Below the pieces are notes generated by a model, which had not been told where the DNA came from, did no database searches, and saw only the letters and a program-made list of their open reading frames with translations. From Micavibrio sp. (lineage in GTDB: Bacteria; Pseudomonadota; Alphaproteobacteria; UBA9219), in assembly GCA_020718105.1 (NCBI GenBank), contig DYDA01000015.1, positions 1 to 57,147 on the forward strand: 57,147 bases of DNA. Reading direction: 5' to 3'. The translations under genes and the position numbers were made by a program. Numbering within the stretch: position 1 is the first letter of the stretch; the number at the start of each line of letters is the position of its first letter. Positions 39,083-47,107 of the stretch are shown piece after piece.

Positions 39083-39104
39083 GCTTCTTTTAGTCTAAGG
39101 CTAA

Positions 39105-39140
39105 AAAACCCCGTCGTTCGAAAGAACGGCGGGGTTTTTG
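39105..39140 (+). terminator. Terminator of the OmpA-like gene
   Basis: AACCCCGTCGTTC pairs with GAACGGCGGGGTT around GAAA, one G-T pair, followed by T5. It lies about 25 bp after the stop codon. Confidence 0.95.
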
Positions 39141-39713
39141 TTATGGAAAGGGCGGAGGCAGCGTAGGGGGAAAGCGGGGATCCCCTTTTCTTTTTTTATC
39201 AGAACAAAAAGCAGCAGTGACTTTAATGGATAAAGACTAAAACAAATGGGATTCCGCATCTTCGGCCTGTCTTCGCGGGACTTCGCCTGCCCCGCGAAGC
39301 CCGACTTGTCCGGCGTAGTCCGAAGGACGAAGACGGAAGGGTGTAGATGGGTGAGGAATGACGGAAAAGGGAGAAGATTAGTTTCTAGTCCCTAGCCCCG
39401 AGCCCCCAGTCCCTAGCCCCCAGTCCCTCATCGTCACGCATTTTTGCTTTTGGCGATCCAAAATCGGGCGACGATTGCAAAAGCCTTATGAATCAATGGG
39501 TTAGGCGCTGCCCAAAACCGAGTCAGTTTTCTTATATTTCAATGGGTTACGGCATTAACTTTGAGCGGAAGGCGATCGAGAGGCACTATTCCACGCTCTT
39601 GGGGCTGAGAATCGATAAAAAACCCAAGATTCGTTGATTCTATTGGGTTTTTTTGCCTTAAAAAAGAGGGCAAAAAGAGGGGCAAAAAAGGAGGCGAAAG
39701 GGGGCTCTAAAAC
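39141..39713. other. 573-bp gene-poor stretch with palindromes and short repeats
   Basis: No convincing gene. It holds a 9-bp perfect stem (CTTCGCGGG 39271-39279 with CCCGCGAAG 39291-39299) inside a larger palindromic cluster about 39250-39340; a tandem low-complexity run of AGTCCCTAGCCCC-like units (about 39385-39428); and an 11-bp direct repeat TCAATGGGTTA (39493-39503 and 39539-39549). A short frame 39542-39637 encodes GYGINFERKAIERHYSTLLG and then a basic tail without a ribosome-binding site; it may be a gene fragment. Confidence 0.6.
39617..39655 (+). terminator. Terminator-like hairpin with long T-run
   Basis: AACCCAA and TTGGGTT pair across about 14 nt and are followed by seven T residues. 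It overlaps the end of the short frame 39542-39637. It implies that a transcript once came, or still comes, through this gene-poor stretch. Confidence 0.65.
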
Positions 39714-40946
39714 CTACCTTGCAAACGCTGTGGGGGCGGGGTCGATGGTGCGGGTTTCTGTTTCCGTGATTTCAATGACCGCAAGCTCGCGCTCAATCTG
39801 GCCTGTGTTCATCAAACGGAAAACACCGTCGATCCCTGCAAAGCCCGAAGGCGAAGTGAGCGTCGCGTTGTCGTACCTTAACCCATGCCGCGCCAAGACA
39901 ACAGCCAAGGCCGTGGCATCAAACGCGAGCGTGGCAAGCCTTGGCGCGGGCTGGCCATAGGTTGTCTGATAAGTGTTCATAAACTTTTCGCGAGACGCTA
40001 CTTCCGGTGCGGCGAACCAGCCTCCTTCTAAAAGAGGTTGGCCTTTGGCCAGCGCTGGTTCATCCCACAATCCCGTGCCGATAAGGCGCACGCGCTCTTT
40101 TTCAAAACCGGCGGCGGCCAATTGGCCTGCGATGGCGCGAAGAGCTTCGCCACCAAAGGGAACAAAAACAGCCTCGATCTCTGTTTTATGCGCGGTTAGC
40201 GCTGCCACCGTCGCGGGGCTTTCTGTGGCCACAATCACGCCGCCTGCCTCTCTGACAGCGTCTTCAAAAGCAGCCATGACAAGATTGCCATAAGGCCCTG
40301 TTGGGGCGATGGCGGCAAAATGGCGCAAGCCCCGACTGATGGCAAAAGAAATGACGCGCTTGACCTGTGGTGTGGGGGCAAAGCCCATAACGTAAGCGCC
40401 GTTTTCTGCCAAAGAGACATCCGTTGAAAGAGCCAGCATGGAGACGCCCGATGGCTTGATGACGTTTTTAACGGCGGCAACATCGCCTGCGAACAATGGC
40501 CCGATGATGAGGCTTGCTCCGCTGGCCAAAGCTTCTCTTGCAGCCTGTACGGCTCCGGCGGGGGTTCCCTTTGTATCGCGGGGAAGAAGTTCAAACCCAT
40601 CGCCGCCCATTTCGAAAACGGCCAGTTGCGCCGCGTTCACCATCGCTTGTCCAAGAGGGGCGCTTTTGCCCGATAGGGGAACAAGAAGGGCGACCTTGCC
40701 CGCTCTGGCGCCAACGCTTATGGGCGGCGCGTAAGGCGCGGAGCTTGTCCAAGAGGGGCTTGTGGTGGGCTCTCTATAAGGCGTAGAGGGGGCGGCAGGG
40801 ATTGTCTTTTCGGGCGTTGAGATGTTCCTGTGATCCTGTATGATGCCAAGGCTTGAACAGCCCCCTGCCATCAGGATCAAAAGAAGAGCCCATGACAAAG
40901 ACATCGATTTTTTTGATACAAGAGAACGAAAAAAAGAAGAAGGCAT
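39714..40946 (-). CDS. LpoA-like penicillin-binding protein activator lipoprotein
   Basis: A 410-residue lipoprotein (lipobox LMAGGC, Cys30) with a type-1 periplasmic-binding-protein fold: VALLVPLSGKSAPLGQAMVN, GPLFAGDVAAVKNV and the final TLAFDATALAVVLARHG. This family resembles the C-terminal half of LpoA, the outer-membrane activator of PBP1a. In alphaproteobacteria it is typically divergent from rsmI, as here. The ATG at 40946 is the likely start. Its 3' end has a decayed copy at 28763-28994. Confidence 0.88.
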   Translation of the reverse strand: MPSSFFRSLVSKKSMSLSWALLLILMAGGCSSLGIIQDHRNISTPEKTIPAAPSTPYREPTTSPSWTSSAPYAPPISVGARAGKVALLVPLSGKSAPLGQAMVNAAQLAVFEMGGDGFELLPRDTKGTPAGAVQAAREALASGASLIIGPLFAGDVAAVKNVIKPSGVSMLALSTDVSLAENGAYVMGFAPTPQVKRVISFAISRGLRHFAAIAPTGPYGNLVMAAFEDAVREAGGVIVATESPATVAALTAHKTEIEAVFVPFGGEALRAIAGQLAAAGFEKERVRLIGTGLWDEPALAKGQPLLEGGWFAAPEVASREKFMNTYQTTYGQPAPRLATLAFDATALAVVLARHGLRYDNATLTSPSGFAGIDGVFRLMNTGQIERELAVIEITETETRTIDPAPTAFAR

Positions 40947-41860
40947 GGCCGGATTTCTCTCTTTGGGGACAACGATTGATTCAAGGTAGCCAAGAAGACG
41001 AGTCAAGTAAACAAGCAACCCTGCCGCCCGCTCTTTATGTTGTGGCAACGCCGATTGGTCATTTGGGCGATATTTCTTTGCGTGCGCTTTGGGCTCTCTC
41101 GCAGGTCGATGCGGTTTTGTGTGAGGACACGCGCGTGACGGGCGGCTTGTTGCATCATTACGGCATTAAAAAGACCCTTCTTTCATGCCACGATCACAAC
41201 GAAGCCTCGCGCAGCCTTGAGGTTATGGCGCGAATCGCGGCGGGAGAGAGGCTTGCGCTTGTCAGTGATGCGGGCACGCCGCTTATTTCCGATCCGGGCT
41301 TTCGCCTTGTGCGGGCATGCCGGCAAGCAGGGCATGAGGTGATCGCGCTTCCGGGTGCCAGCGCGGTGCTGACGGCGCTGGCCAGCGGTGGGCTGCCGAC
41401 GGATCGTTTTTTATTCGCGGGGTTTTTGCCCGTGAAAACCAAGGCGCGGCAGCAGGCGTTGCAAGAAGCTTCGCGAACGAAAGCCACTTTGGTGTTTTAT
41501 GAATCGGCGCAAAGGCTTTCTGCGACGCTCACGGATATGGTGGCGGTTTTGTCCGGCACGCGCAAGGCCACGATAGCGCGAGAGTTGACGAAGCTTCATG
41601 AGGAAGTCGTGACCGCGCCGCTTGCAGAGCTTGCTGCGCGGTATGCTGTGGGCGAGGCTCCGCCCAAGGGTGAGATCGTGATCCTTGTTGAGGCGGGCGA
41701 AGATCCGCCGCTTTCTGATGAAGCCATTGAGCAAGCTTTGCGCGAAGCTTTGAAAACATTAAGCGTGCGTGATGCCGCAGCCTCGGTTGCAGCGGCTCTT
41801 GGCCTTAAGAAAACGGCAACCTATCAAAAGGCGTTGAATTTGGTCGAAAACGATGCCTAA
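40892..41860 (+). CDS. rsmI: 16S rRNA (cytidine-2'-O)-methyltransferase RsmI
   Basis: RsmI methylates the 2'-O of C1402 in 16S rRNA. ALYVVATPIGHLGDISLRAL, CEDTRVTGGLLHHYGI, LVSDAGTPLISDPGFRLVRA and GLPTDRFLFAGFLPVK are all family hallmarks. Its N-terminus is longer than usual. The ATG at 40892 overlaps the 5' end of the divergent lpoA-like gene by 55 bp; a TTG at 40976 with GGGGA upstream would avoid the overlap. The usual downstream yraN is replaced here by rpsD. Confidence 0.94.
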   Translation: MTKTSIFLIQENEKKKKAWPDFSLWGQRLIQGSQEDESSKQATLPPALYVVATPIGHLGDISLRALWALSQVDAVLCEDTRVTGGLLHHYGIKKTLLSCHDHNEASRSLEVMARIAAGERLALVSDAGTPLISDPGFRLVRACRQAGHEVIALPGASAVLTALASGGLPTDRFLFAGFLPVKTKARQQALQEASRTKATLVFYESAQRLSATLTDMVAVLSGTRKATIARELTKLHEEVVTAPLAELAARYAVGEAPPKGEIVILVEAGEDPPLSDEAIEQALREALKTLSVRDAAASVAAALGLKKTATYQKALNLVENDA

Positions 41861-41902
41861 AACGACCTGTTTTGATCCTCTTTTTGGGGCTTTTATTGCT
41901 GT

Positions 41903-41932
41903 TTGACAGGGGGGCGGTGAATTCGCTATAAG
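41903..41932 (+). promoter_or_regulatory. Sigma-70 promoter of rpsD
   Basis: TTGACA (41903-41908, perfect -35) and TATAAG (41927-41932) are 18 bp apart. It would start a leader of about 110 nt before rpsD. Confidence 0.7.
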
Positions 41933-41951
41933 CCCTCATTCCCGAAAACGT

Positions 41952-42028
41952 GGACAGTCTCGGTTTTCTCCTTTGAAAACGCGTCGGCCTGTCCCGCTTT
42001 GATCAAAAGGATCAAAGCCTATCGGGAC
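41952..42028 (+). promoter_or_regulatory. Structured rpsD 5' leader with two competing stems
   Basis: GGACAG (41952-41957) can pair with CTGTCC (41989-41994), enclosing a GTTTTC/GAAAAC hairpin. Alternatively GTCCCG (41991-41996) pairs with CGGGAC (42023-42028), enclosing CTTTGATC/GATCAAAG (41997-42004 with 42010-42017). Both use the same GTCC, so they exclude each other. The second ends 22 nt before the rpsD ATG, near the ribosome-binding site. This suggests S4 autoregulation; it is inference from pairing only. Confidence 0.55.
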
Positions 42029-42049
42029 ATTAAAAAAGGAAAAACAACA

Positions 42050-42664
42050 ATGACGAAACGTCTTGAATCCAAGCATAAAATTGACCGCCGCCTTGGCGTC
42101 AACCTTTGGGGGCGTGCTAAAAGCCCGCTTAACAAACGCGATTATCGCCCCGGCCAGCATGGCCAGCGTCGCACGAAGCCTTCGGACTTCGGCATTCAAT
42201 TGCACGCCAAGCAACGCCTTCGCGGGTATTATGGCAATGTCGGTGAACGCCAGTTCCTTCGCTATTATCAAGAAGCTATCCGTCGCAAAGGCGACAACGG
42301 CGAAAACTTGATCCAGTTGTTAGAGCGTCGCTTGGATGCTGTTGTTTATCGCATGAAGTTTTCGGCCACTGTTTTTGCCGCGCGTCAGTTGGTGAATCAT
42401 GGCCATATCCTTGTGAACGGCAAGAAGGTCAACATCGCGTCGTATCAGATCAAAGAGGGCGATGTCGTTGAGGTTCGCGGCAAGGCAAAGCAAATGGCGC
42501 CTGTTCTGATGGCGGTGGCGCTAACCGAACGCGATGTTCCCGACTATATCCAAGTCGATCATAAGGAAATGAAAGGCACGTTTGTTCGCGTTCCGAAAAT
42601 GGACGAAGTGCCCTATCCGGTGCAGATGGAACCCAATCTGGTGGTTGAGTACTATTCTCGTTAA
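42050..42664 (+). CDS. rpsD: 30S ribosomal protein S4
   Basis: S4, 204 residues, a primary 16S rRNA-binding protein. The N-terminus [20 protein letters not shown] is the alphaproteobacterial cysteine-free form. The S4 domain is [20 protein letters not shown] and then [23 protein letters not shown] at 42050 has AAAAGGA upstream; the longer frame from 41999 lies in the leader. It stands outside the ribosomal-protein cluster, as usual for alphaproteobacteria. Confidence 0.98.
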   Translation: MTKRLESKHKIDRRLGVNLWGRAKSPLNKRDYRPGQHGQRRTKPSDFGIQLHAKQRLRGYYGNVGERQFLRYYQEAIRRKGDNGENLIQLLERRLDAVVYRMKFSATVFAARQLVNHGHILVNGKKVNIASYQIKEGDVVEVRGKAKQMAPVLMAVALTERDVPDYIQVDHKEMKGTFVRVPKMDEVPYPVQMEPNLVVEYYSR

Positions 42665-42683
42665 TCGATGGAAAGCTAAGAAC

Positions 42684-42716
42684 AAGGGGCGGAAGGGAAA
42701 CTTTCCGCCCTTTTTG
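42684..42716 (+). terminator. Terminator of rpsD
   Basis: GGGCGGAA (42687-42694) pairs with TTCCGCCC (42703-42710), followed by T5G T-rich sequence. It lies 23 bp after the stop. Confidence 0.93.
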
Positions 42717-42797
42717 TTTTTGTCTCATTTTAATTGCTTTCATGGTGGGAAAAGCTTAATCTCTTATTAAGGAAGAAGATTTTTAAGGAGTCTTTAT

Positions 42798-42965
42798 ATG
42801 CTTATGCGCCTTTTAAAAACCAACAAAACAGCCCCCGAACGCGCTTTTACATCGTTTTTGGGCGAGGGTGATATTGTTCGGGCCGTGGTTATTCAACGTA
42901 ATGCAACGCGCCCTGTTCATCAGCACTTCACGCCCCATTTTGATACATTGACCCACGATAAATAA
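42798..42965 (+). CDS. Small 55-residue protein
   Basis: ATG at 42798 has AAGGAG 7 bp upstream and the frame ends 20 bp before a strong terminator, so this is a compact monocistronic gene. The product is basic and His-rich near the end: MLMRLLKTNK at the start, then FTSFLGEGDIVRAVVIQRNA and HQHFTPHFDTLTHDK. No membrane segment. I do not recognise it. The ribosome-binding site and terminator argue against chance. Confidence 0.65.
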   Translation: MLMRLLKTNKTAPERAFTSFLGEGDIVRAVVIQRNATRPVHQHFTPHFDTLTHDK

Positions 42966-42985
42966 TCGTTTTTTGTTGTTTTGAC

Positions 42986-43012
42986 ACGCGCCCCTTTGGG
43001 GCGCGTTTTTGT
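42986..43012 (+). terminator. Terminator of the 55-residue gene
   Basis: ACGCGCCCC and GGGGCGCGT form a perfect 9-bp stem with TTT loop, followed by T4. Confidence 0.95.
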
Positions 43013-43154
43013 TTTCGGCAACGAAATAAAGGGGTTCGCTAAAGATTGGCGAATTAGATTCAATTTTATCAATGTTTTATCATTCATCACCCTTTAAATC
43101 CTTTGTGATAATAATAGGAAGACTTAAAAAAGGGATTTCTAAAGGAGGCTCTTT

Positions 43155-43475
43155 ATGCAACAGACAACCAAACAACCCTACGAGATTTCTATCAGGCAGC
43201 TTTTTAGAATTGTCACGCCGCAGGTCGTTGGTGGCGGACGCGTTTTAGCTATTTGGCTTGAAGAGTTTTTGGGCGATATCCGAAATTATGTTTCTCTGTC
43301 GGGCAAGGCTCTGTTAAAGGCCGCCGCTGTGCTGCAAGGCTCTTTGCCTATTGCCGATCTGTTTTTAGCGGCAGAAAAAACGCAAGGCACGCCGCAAGGA
43401 CGCGCCCCGCCCACGCTTCAGCGCGGCAAGGGCTCGGTTCTATCCCGTTTTTTGACAGGGCTTACTAAAGGTTAG
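43155..43475 (+). CDS. Hypothetical small protein
   Basis: A 106-residue protein not recognised. AAAGGAGG before the ATG supports translation. The middle looks helical (VLAIWLEEFLGDIRNYVSL, GKALLKAAAVLQGSLPIADL); the C-terminus is basic and disordered. No signal peptide. Its stop overlaps the end of convergent secB by 4 bp. Confidence 0.7.
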   Translation: MQQTTKQPYEISIRQLFRIVTPQVVGGGRVLAIWLEEFLGDIRNYVSLSGKALLKAAAVLQGSLPIADLFLAAEKTQGTPQGRAPPTLQRGKGSVLSRFLTGLTKG

Positions 43476-43939
43476 GCGTTGCCTTGTGGCGGGGCGTCCA
43501 TCGCGGGCTGCTGCTGCGCATACAGGGCGGCAAAGTCGATGGGATTAATCAGGACGGGTGGGAAGCCGCCATCGCGCACGGCATCGGCGACGATGGCGCG
43601 GGCGAAGGGAAAGAGGAGGCGCGGCGCTTCGATCAGAAGAAATTGTTTGAGCGTCTCCTCTGGCATGGGGGGCATGCCAAAAACACCGCCATAAGCCAGT
43701 TCGGCAATAAAGGCCGTTTTATCGGCCAGCTTGGCTTCTAACTTAAGCATTAAAAGCGCTTCGTATGTGTTGGCATCCAGCTTTCGCGTTTGGACGTTGA
43801 TGCCCATATCCACGGTGGGCTGTGCTTGCACAGCAGAAAAAATTTGGGGCGCATTAGGGCTTTCAAAAGAAAAGTCACGAATGTATTGCGCGTGAATGGC
43901 AACTTGCATGGAGGCAGGGGCAGAGGCTTGTTCTGACAT
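43472..43939 (-). CDS. secB: Protein-export chaperone SecB
   Basis: SecB, 155 residues, keeps preproteins unfolded and hands them to SecA. AQYIRDFSFESPNAPQIF, PTVDMGINVQTRKLDANTYE and LLIEAPRLLFPFARAIVADA are the family blocks, with GGFPPVLINPIDF at the end. It is divergent from the Tim44-like gene, the usual alphaproteobacterial arrangement. Confidence 0.97.
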   Translation of the reverse strand: MSEQASAPASMQVAIHAQYIRDFSFESPNAPQIFSAVQAQPTVDMGINVQTRKLDANTYEALLMLKLEAKLADKTAFIAELAYGGVFGMPPMPEETLKQFLLIEAPRLLFPFARAIVADAVRDGGFPPVLINPIDFAALYAQQQPAMDAPPQGNA

Positions 43940-44053
43940 CGTAAGGAGTCCTTCTTAAAAAATGATCAGCTTGCTTAGCATGGGGGCGGGGTAATCACAA
44001 TCCTGCCTTTACGCCCGTTGCGCAAAAGACGATGACGCGTTAAAGTATGATTC

Positions 44054-44731
44054 ATGGAAAGTTTTGATATTCTTATTTATGCGGGCATCACCGCCTTTTT
44101 GGCCTATCGGCTTTGGTCTGTCTTGGGTCAGCGTGATGAGGGGGAGGAGGGCAAGCCGTCTCGTCCCAACCCCTTTGCGCGGGCTGAGGTGCCTTCGCAA
44201 GAGGACGATGTGGGTGTAACGGTTGAGGGTCGCGCTCATCCTGTTTCCTCGTCCGTTTTGACGCCTGCGGGGCATGCCCTGACGTCTTTGGCGGGCGCGT
44301 TGGATCAGGTGAGGGCGATTGATCCCGCCTTTGATGAAAAAAAGTTTTTGGAAGGCGCGCGCGTTGCTTTTTCGCGCATCGTTGCCGCTTTTGCAGCAGG
44401 AGATATGACCCCTGTGCAGCGCTTTTTGGGAAGCGCCGTGATCAAACCGTTTGAGGAAGCTATTCGTCAAAGAAAGGCGGAAGGGCAAACCCTTGAAAAT
44501 CGTGTTGAGCGTTTTGCTGCCGTTGATATTGTGGGGGCTCAAACGCAAGGCTCCTTGTCAACGATGACGGTTGAGTTTGTGACGCATCAAGTCAATGTTT
44601 TACGTGACGCGGGCGGCCAAGTTCTTGGCGGGATCGTGGGCAAGGCCGAAGAGGTGCGCGACACATGGGTTTTTCGTCGCGATATGAAATCGGCCGATCC
44701 CAATTGGCAGCTTATTGAGACGCGGTCATGA
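44054..44731 (+). CDS. Tim44-like domain protein (TimA-type)
   Basis: A 225-residue inner-membrane protein with one N-terminal membrane segment (FDILIYAGITAFLAYRLW), a disordered charged linker, and a C-terminal Tim44/TimA domain (LTSLAGALDQVRAIDPAFDE, FLEGARVAFSRIVAAFAAGD, VNVLRDAGGQVLGGI). Alphaproteobacterial homologues are the ancestor type of mitochondrial Tim44. It overlaps mltA by 4 bp and faces secB. Confidence 0.93.
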   Translation: MESFDILIYAGITAFLAYRLWSVLGQRDEGEEGKPSRPNPFARAEVPSQEDDVGVTVEGRAHPVSSSVLTPAGHALTSLAGALDQVRAIDPAFDEKKFLEGARVAFSRIVAAFAAGDMTPVQRFLGSAVIKPFEEAIRQRKAEGQTLENRVERFAAVDIVGAQTQGSLSTMTVEFVTHQVNVLRDAGGQVLGGIVGKAEEVRDTWVFRRDMKSADPNWQLIETRS

Positions 44732-45798
44732 AGAGGCTCTTGGGTCTTGCCCTTCTTTTTCTGGCGGGCTGCGCTGTTGTTCCCGAAAAGCCTACGCTTG
44801 TTCCTGTTTCTTATGATGCGCTGCAAGGATGGGGTCAGGACGCGCAAGAGGAGGCGCTGGACGCTTTTCAAAAATCCTGCGCTGTTTTAAAGATCAAGGA
44901 AAACTGGCGTGCTGTGTGCGCAGCGGCGCGTGCGGTTCCTCAAGACGTGGCGGCCTCGCGGCGATTCTTTGAAGAAAACTTCACGCCGCATCGCTTTGAG
45001 GGCGCGGGGCAGGGGCTTTTTACGGGCTATTACGAAGCGCAGCTTAAGGGCTCATGGACGCAAAAAGGCGCGTATCAAACATCGCTTTGGACTCGCCCTG
45101 ATGATATGCTGATCGCTGACCTTGGCGCGTTTAAAGAATCGCTCAAAGGGCAAAAAATTACAGGCAAAGCGGAAGGCAAAGCCTTTGTGCCTTATGATGC
45201 GCGTGAGGCCGTCGCTGCGGGAAGCCTTGCGGCTCGGGCTAAGCCTCTCCTTTGGGTGGACGATCCGGTGGATGCCTTCTTTTTGGAAATCCAAGGATCG
45301 GGTCAAGTGACGATGGAAGATGGCAGCGTGGTGCGTATCGGTTATGCCGCGCAAAATGGTCACGGTTACACGCCCATCGGGCGATTGTTGGCGCAGCGCG
45401 GCGCCATCGAAAAACCCGTGACGATGCAAAAGATTCGCGTATGGTTGGCCGCGCATCCGGATCAGGCGCAGGCCGTGATGAATGAAAATCCTTCGGTTGT
45501 ATTTTTCAAAAAAGCGGAGCGCGATGGTGCGGTGGGGGCGCAAGGCGTTGTCTTGACGCCGCTTCGCAGCCTTGCCGTTGATCCGTCTTTCGTGTCTCTT
45601 GGCACGCCCGTGTGGTTAGAGACTCCCGCGCAGCGCCGTCTTGTGGTGGCGCAGGATACGGGTGGCGCGATCAAGGGCGCTGTGCGCGGCGACCTGTTCT
45701 GGGGCGCTGGCGATGCTGCGGCGGAAAGTGCGGGCGCGATGCAAGACAGCGGGACATATTTTCTGCTGTTGCCCAAGAACGGTGCTGAGGTTCCATGA
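44728..45798 (+). CDS. mltA: Membrane-bound lytic transglycosylase A
   Basis: MltA, 356 residues, cleaves glycan strands forming anhydromuropeptides. It is a lipoprotein (FLAGC, Cys15). GLFTGYYEAQLKGS, IQGSGQVTMEDGS and YAAQNGHGYTPIGRLL are family motifs; the 3D domain has VVAQDTGGAIKGAVRGDLF with the catalytic aspartate, then FWGAGDAAAESAG. It overlaps both neighbours by 4 bp. Confidence 0.97.
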   Translation: MKRLLGLALLFLAGCAVVPEKPTLVPVSYDALQGWGQDAQEEALDAFQKSCAVLKIKENWRAVCAAARAVPQDVAASRRFFEENFTPHRFEGAGQGLFTGYYEAQLKGSWTQKGAYQTSLWTRPDDMLIADLGAFKESLKGQKITGKAEGKAFVPYDAREAVAAGSLAARAKPLLWVDDPVDAFFLEIQGSGQVTMEDGSVVRIGYAAQNGHGYTPIGRLLAQRGAIEKPVTMQKIRVWLAAHPDQAQAVMNENPSVVFFKKAERDGAVGAQGVVLTPLRSLAVDPSFVSLGTPVWLETPAQRRLVVAQDTGGAIKGAVRGDLFWGAGDAAAESAGAMQDSGTYFLLLPKNGAEVP

Positions 45799-46316
45799 GC
45801 AGCGTGGACGATCAAGATATTTGGGGCCTTTATGCCAAGGGCGTGAAGCGCATGGGGGAGCAAGAGCCCCTCCCTTTGCAAACCAAAAGCGCGCTGCCGT
45901 TGTCTTCTCCTGTAAAAGAGGAAAAAAAAGCCATAGCGCAGCCGCTTGTCCCTCCTCCTCCTCCTCCCTCGCTGCCCAAAACGTGGAAGAGCGAGCCTCT
46001 TGATTTGCGGGTTGAGCGCAACATGAGCCTTGGCGATGTTTTTATTGAGGCGAAGCTGGATCTTCATGGAAAAACGGAAGCCGCCGCCTATGAATCGCTT
46101 AAGGCCTTTGTCGAAACGCAAAGCGCACGCGGCAAGCGTATGCTTCTTGTGATCACGGGCAAGGGTGGGGTGGAAGGCTCTTCTATCCTTCGCTCCAATT
46201 TGCCGCGCTGGTGTACTGTGCCCCCGTTCGATGGCCTTGTGCTGGCCGTTCGCACCGCTGCCTCGCATCACGGCGGTGAGGGCGCTTATTATGTTTTGCT
46301 TAGGAAAAGGGGATAG
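45795..46316 (+). CDS. Smr/MutS2-type DNA endonuclease domain protein
   Basis: A 173-residue protein with an N-terminal Pro-rich disordered region (PPPPPPSLPKTW) and a C-terminal Smr domain: LDLHGKTEAAAYESLKAFV, VITGKGGVEGSSILR and LRKRG at the end. Smr domains nick DNA or RNA; stand-alone alphaproteobacterial Smr proteins follow mltA in many genomes. It overlaps mltA by 4 bp. Confidence 0.94.
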   Translation: MSSVDDQDIWGLYAKGVKRMGEQEPLPLQTKSALPLSSPVKEEKKAIAQPLVPPPPPPSLPKTWKSEPLDLRVERNMSLGDVFIEAKLDLHGKTEAAAYESLKAFVETQSARGKRMLLVITGKGGVEGSSILRSNLPRWCTVPPFDGLVLAVRTAASHHGGEGAYYVLLRKRG

Positions 46317-46318
46317 CC

Positions 46319-46693
46319 ATGACCTATGACACAAACAACATCTTTGCGAAGATTTTGCGCGGTGAGATTCCGTGCAAGAAAATCTATGAGGATGATTTTG
46401 CTCTGGCGTTTTATGATATTCACCCCGCCGCGCCCACGCATGCGCTCGTGATCCCCAAGGGCGCTTATGAAAACCATGAGGCGTTCACGGCGAACGCAAG
46501 CGATGAGGCCATGGCGGGCTTTTCCCGCGCCATCGGCAAGGTTGCCACGATGATTGGTGTGACAGAGGGCGGCTATCGCCTGATTGCCAACAGCGGCGCG
46601 AATGGCGGGCAGGAAGTCCCGCACTATCACGTCCATATCCTTGGCGGCGGTAGGCTTGGCCCGATGATGGCTGGGACACTGAACTCAGATTAA
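46319..46693 (+). CDS. hinT: HIT-family purine nucleoside phosphoramidase
   Basis: A 124-residue HinT-type protein. The histidine triad is HYHVHILG near residues 103-110; IFAKILRGEIPCKKIYEDD is the typical N-terminus. It hydrolyses AMP-lysine-like phosphoramidates and acyl-adenylates. AAGGGG precedes the ATG, 2 bp after the smr stop, so it is probably the last gene of the operon. Confidence 0.96.
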   Translation: MTYDTNNIFAKILRGEIPCKKIYEDDFALAFYDIHPAAPTHALVIPKGAYENHEAFTANASDEAMAGFSRAIGKVATMIGVTEGGYRLIANSGANGGQEVPHYHVHILGGGRLGPMMAGTLNSD

Positions 46694-46716
46694 TAAAAGG
46701 ATTGAGCATCAAAAAC

Positions 46717-46895
46717 AAATCACCCTCCCCTTGCGGGAGGGTCGAAAACACGAAGTGTTTTCGGGGAGGGGTCAAAAATGGTTCAAGAAAAATGACCCTT
46801 CGCTCTGTTTGTTTCCTATCGCTGAACCCCTCCCCGAAAAATCCGTCTCCTTCGGAGTCAAATTTTTCGACCCTCCCGCAAGGGGAGGGTGATTT
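46717..46895. mobile_element. 179-bp non-coding element with perfect 32-bp terminal inverted repeats
   Basis: Left arm 46717-46748 and right arm 46864-46895 are perfect reverse complements over 32 bp. Each arm holds its own small hairpin (CCCTCCCC...GGGAGGG). A second 15-bp perfect pair is nested inside (46758-46772 with 46826-46840). No frame of note inside and no clear target duplication. The build resembles a MITE or palindromic dispersed repeat. Confidence 0.82.
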
Positions 46896-47107
46896 ATTAA
46901 CCTGATTTTAGGGCCAATGGTGACGAGAACCTCCTAACACCATCTGAACTAAATTTTAACGATTAGAAACGCAAACTCGCCCTTGGTTTCCGGCGAAACC
47001 AGTTGTTCGTGCATACTTGTGCGGACAACGAGCGTGTGTGTTGAATACAGGGCGGGGTTGGACTTGACGTTTCTGTCCCGAAAGGATGCTTTGTCGGTGA
47101 GGGCTTT
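46896..47107. other. Spacer between the inverted-repeat element and the giant gene
   Basis: 212 bp without a supported gene. A minus-strand frame (46949-47164) is present but it overlaps the giant gene's start and has no ribosome-binding site. The promoter of the giant gene must be here or upstream; I see no close sigma-70 match. With the element, the gene-free gap after hinT is 414 bp. Confidence 0.5.

Noticed and set aside
41999-42049. A longer rpsD reading frame starting at 41999
   Set aside because: The extra 17 residues lie in the structured leader, S4 of alphaproteobacteria begins TKRLESKHK, and the ribosome-binding site fits ATG 42050.
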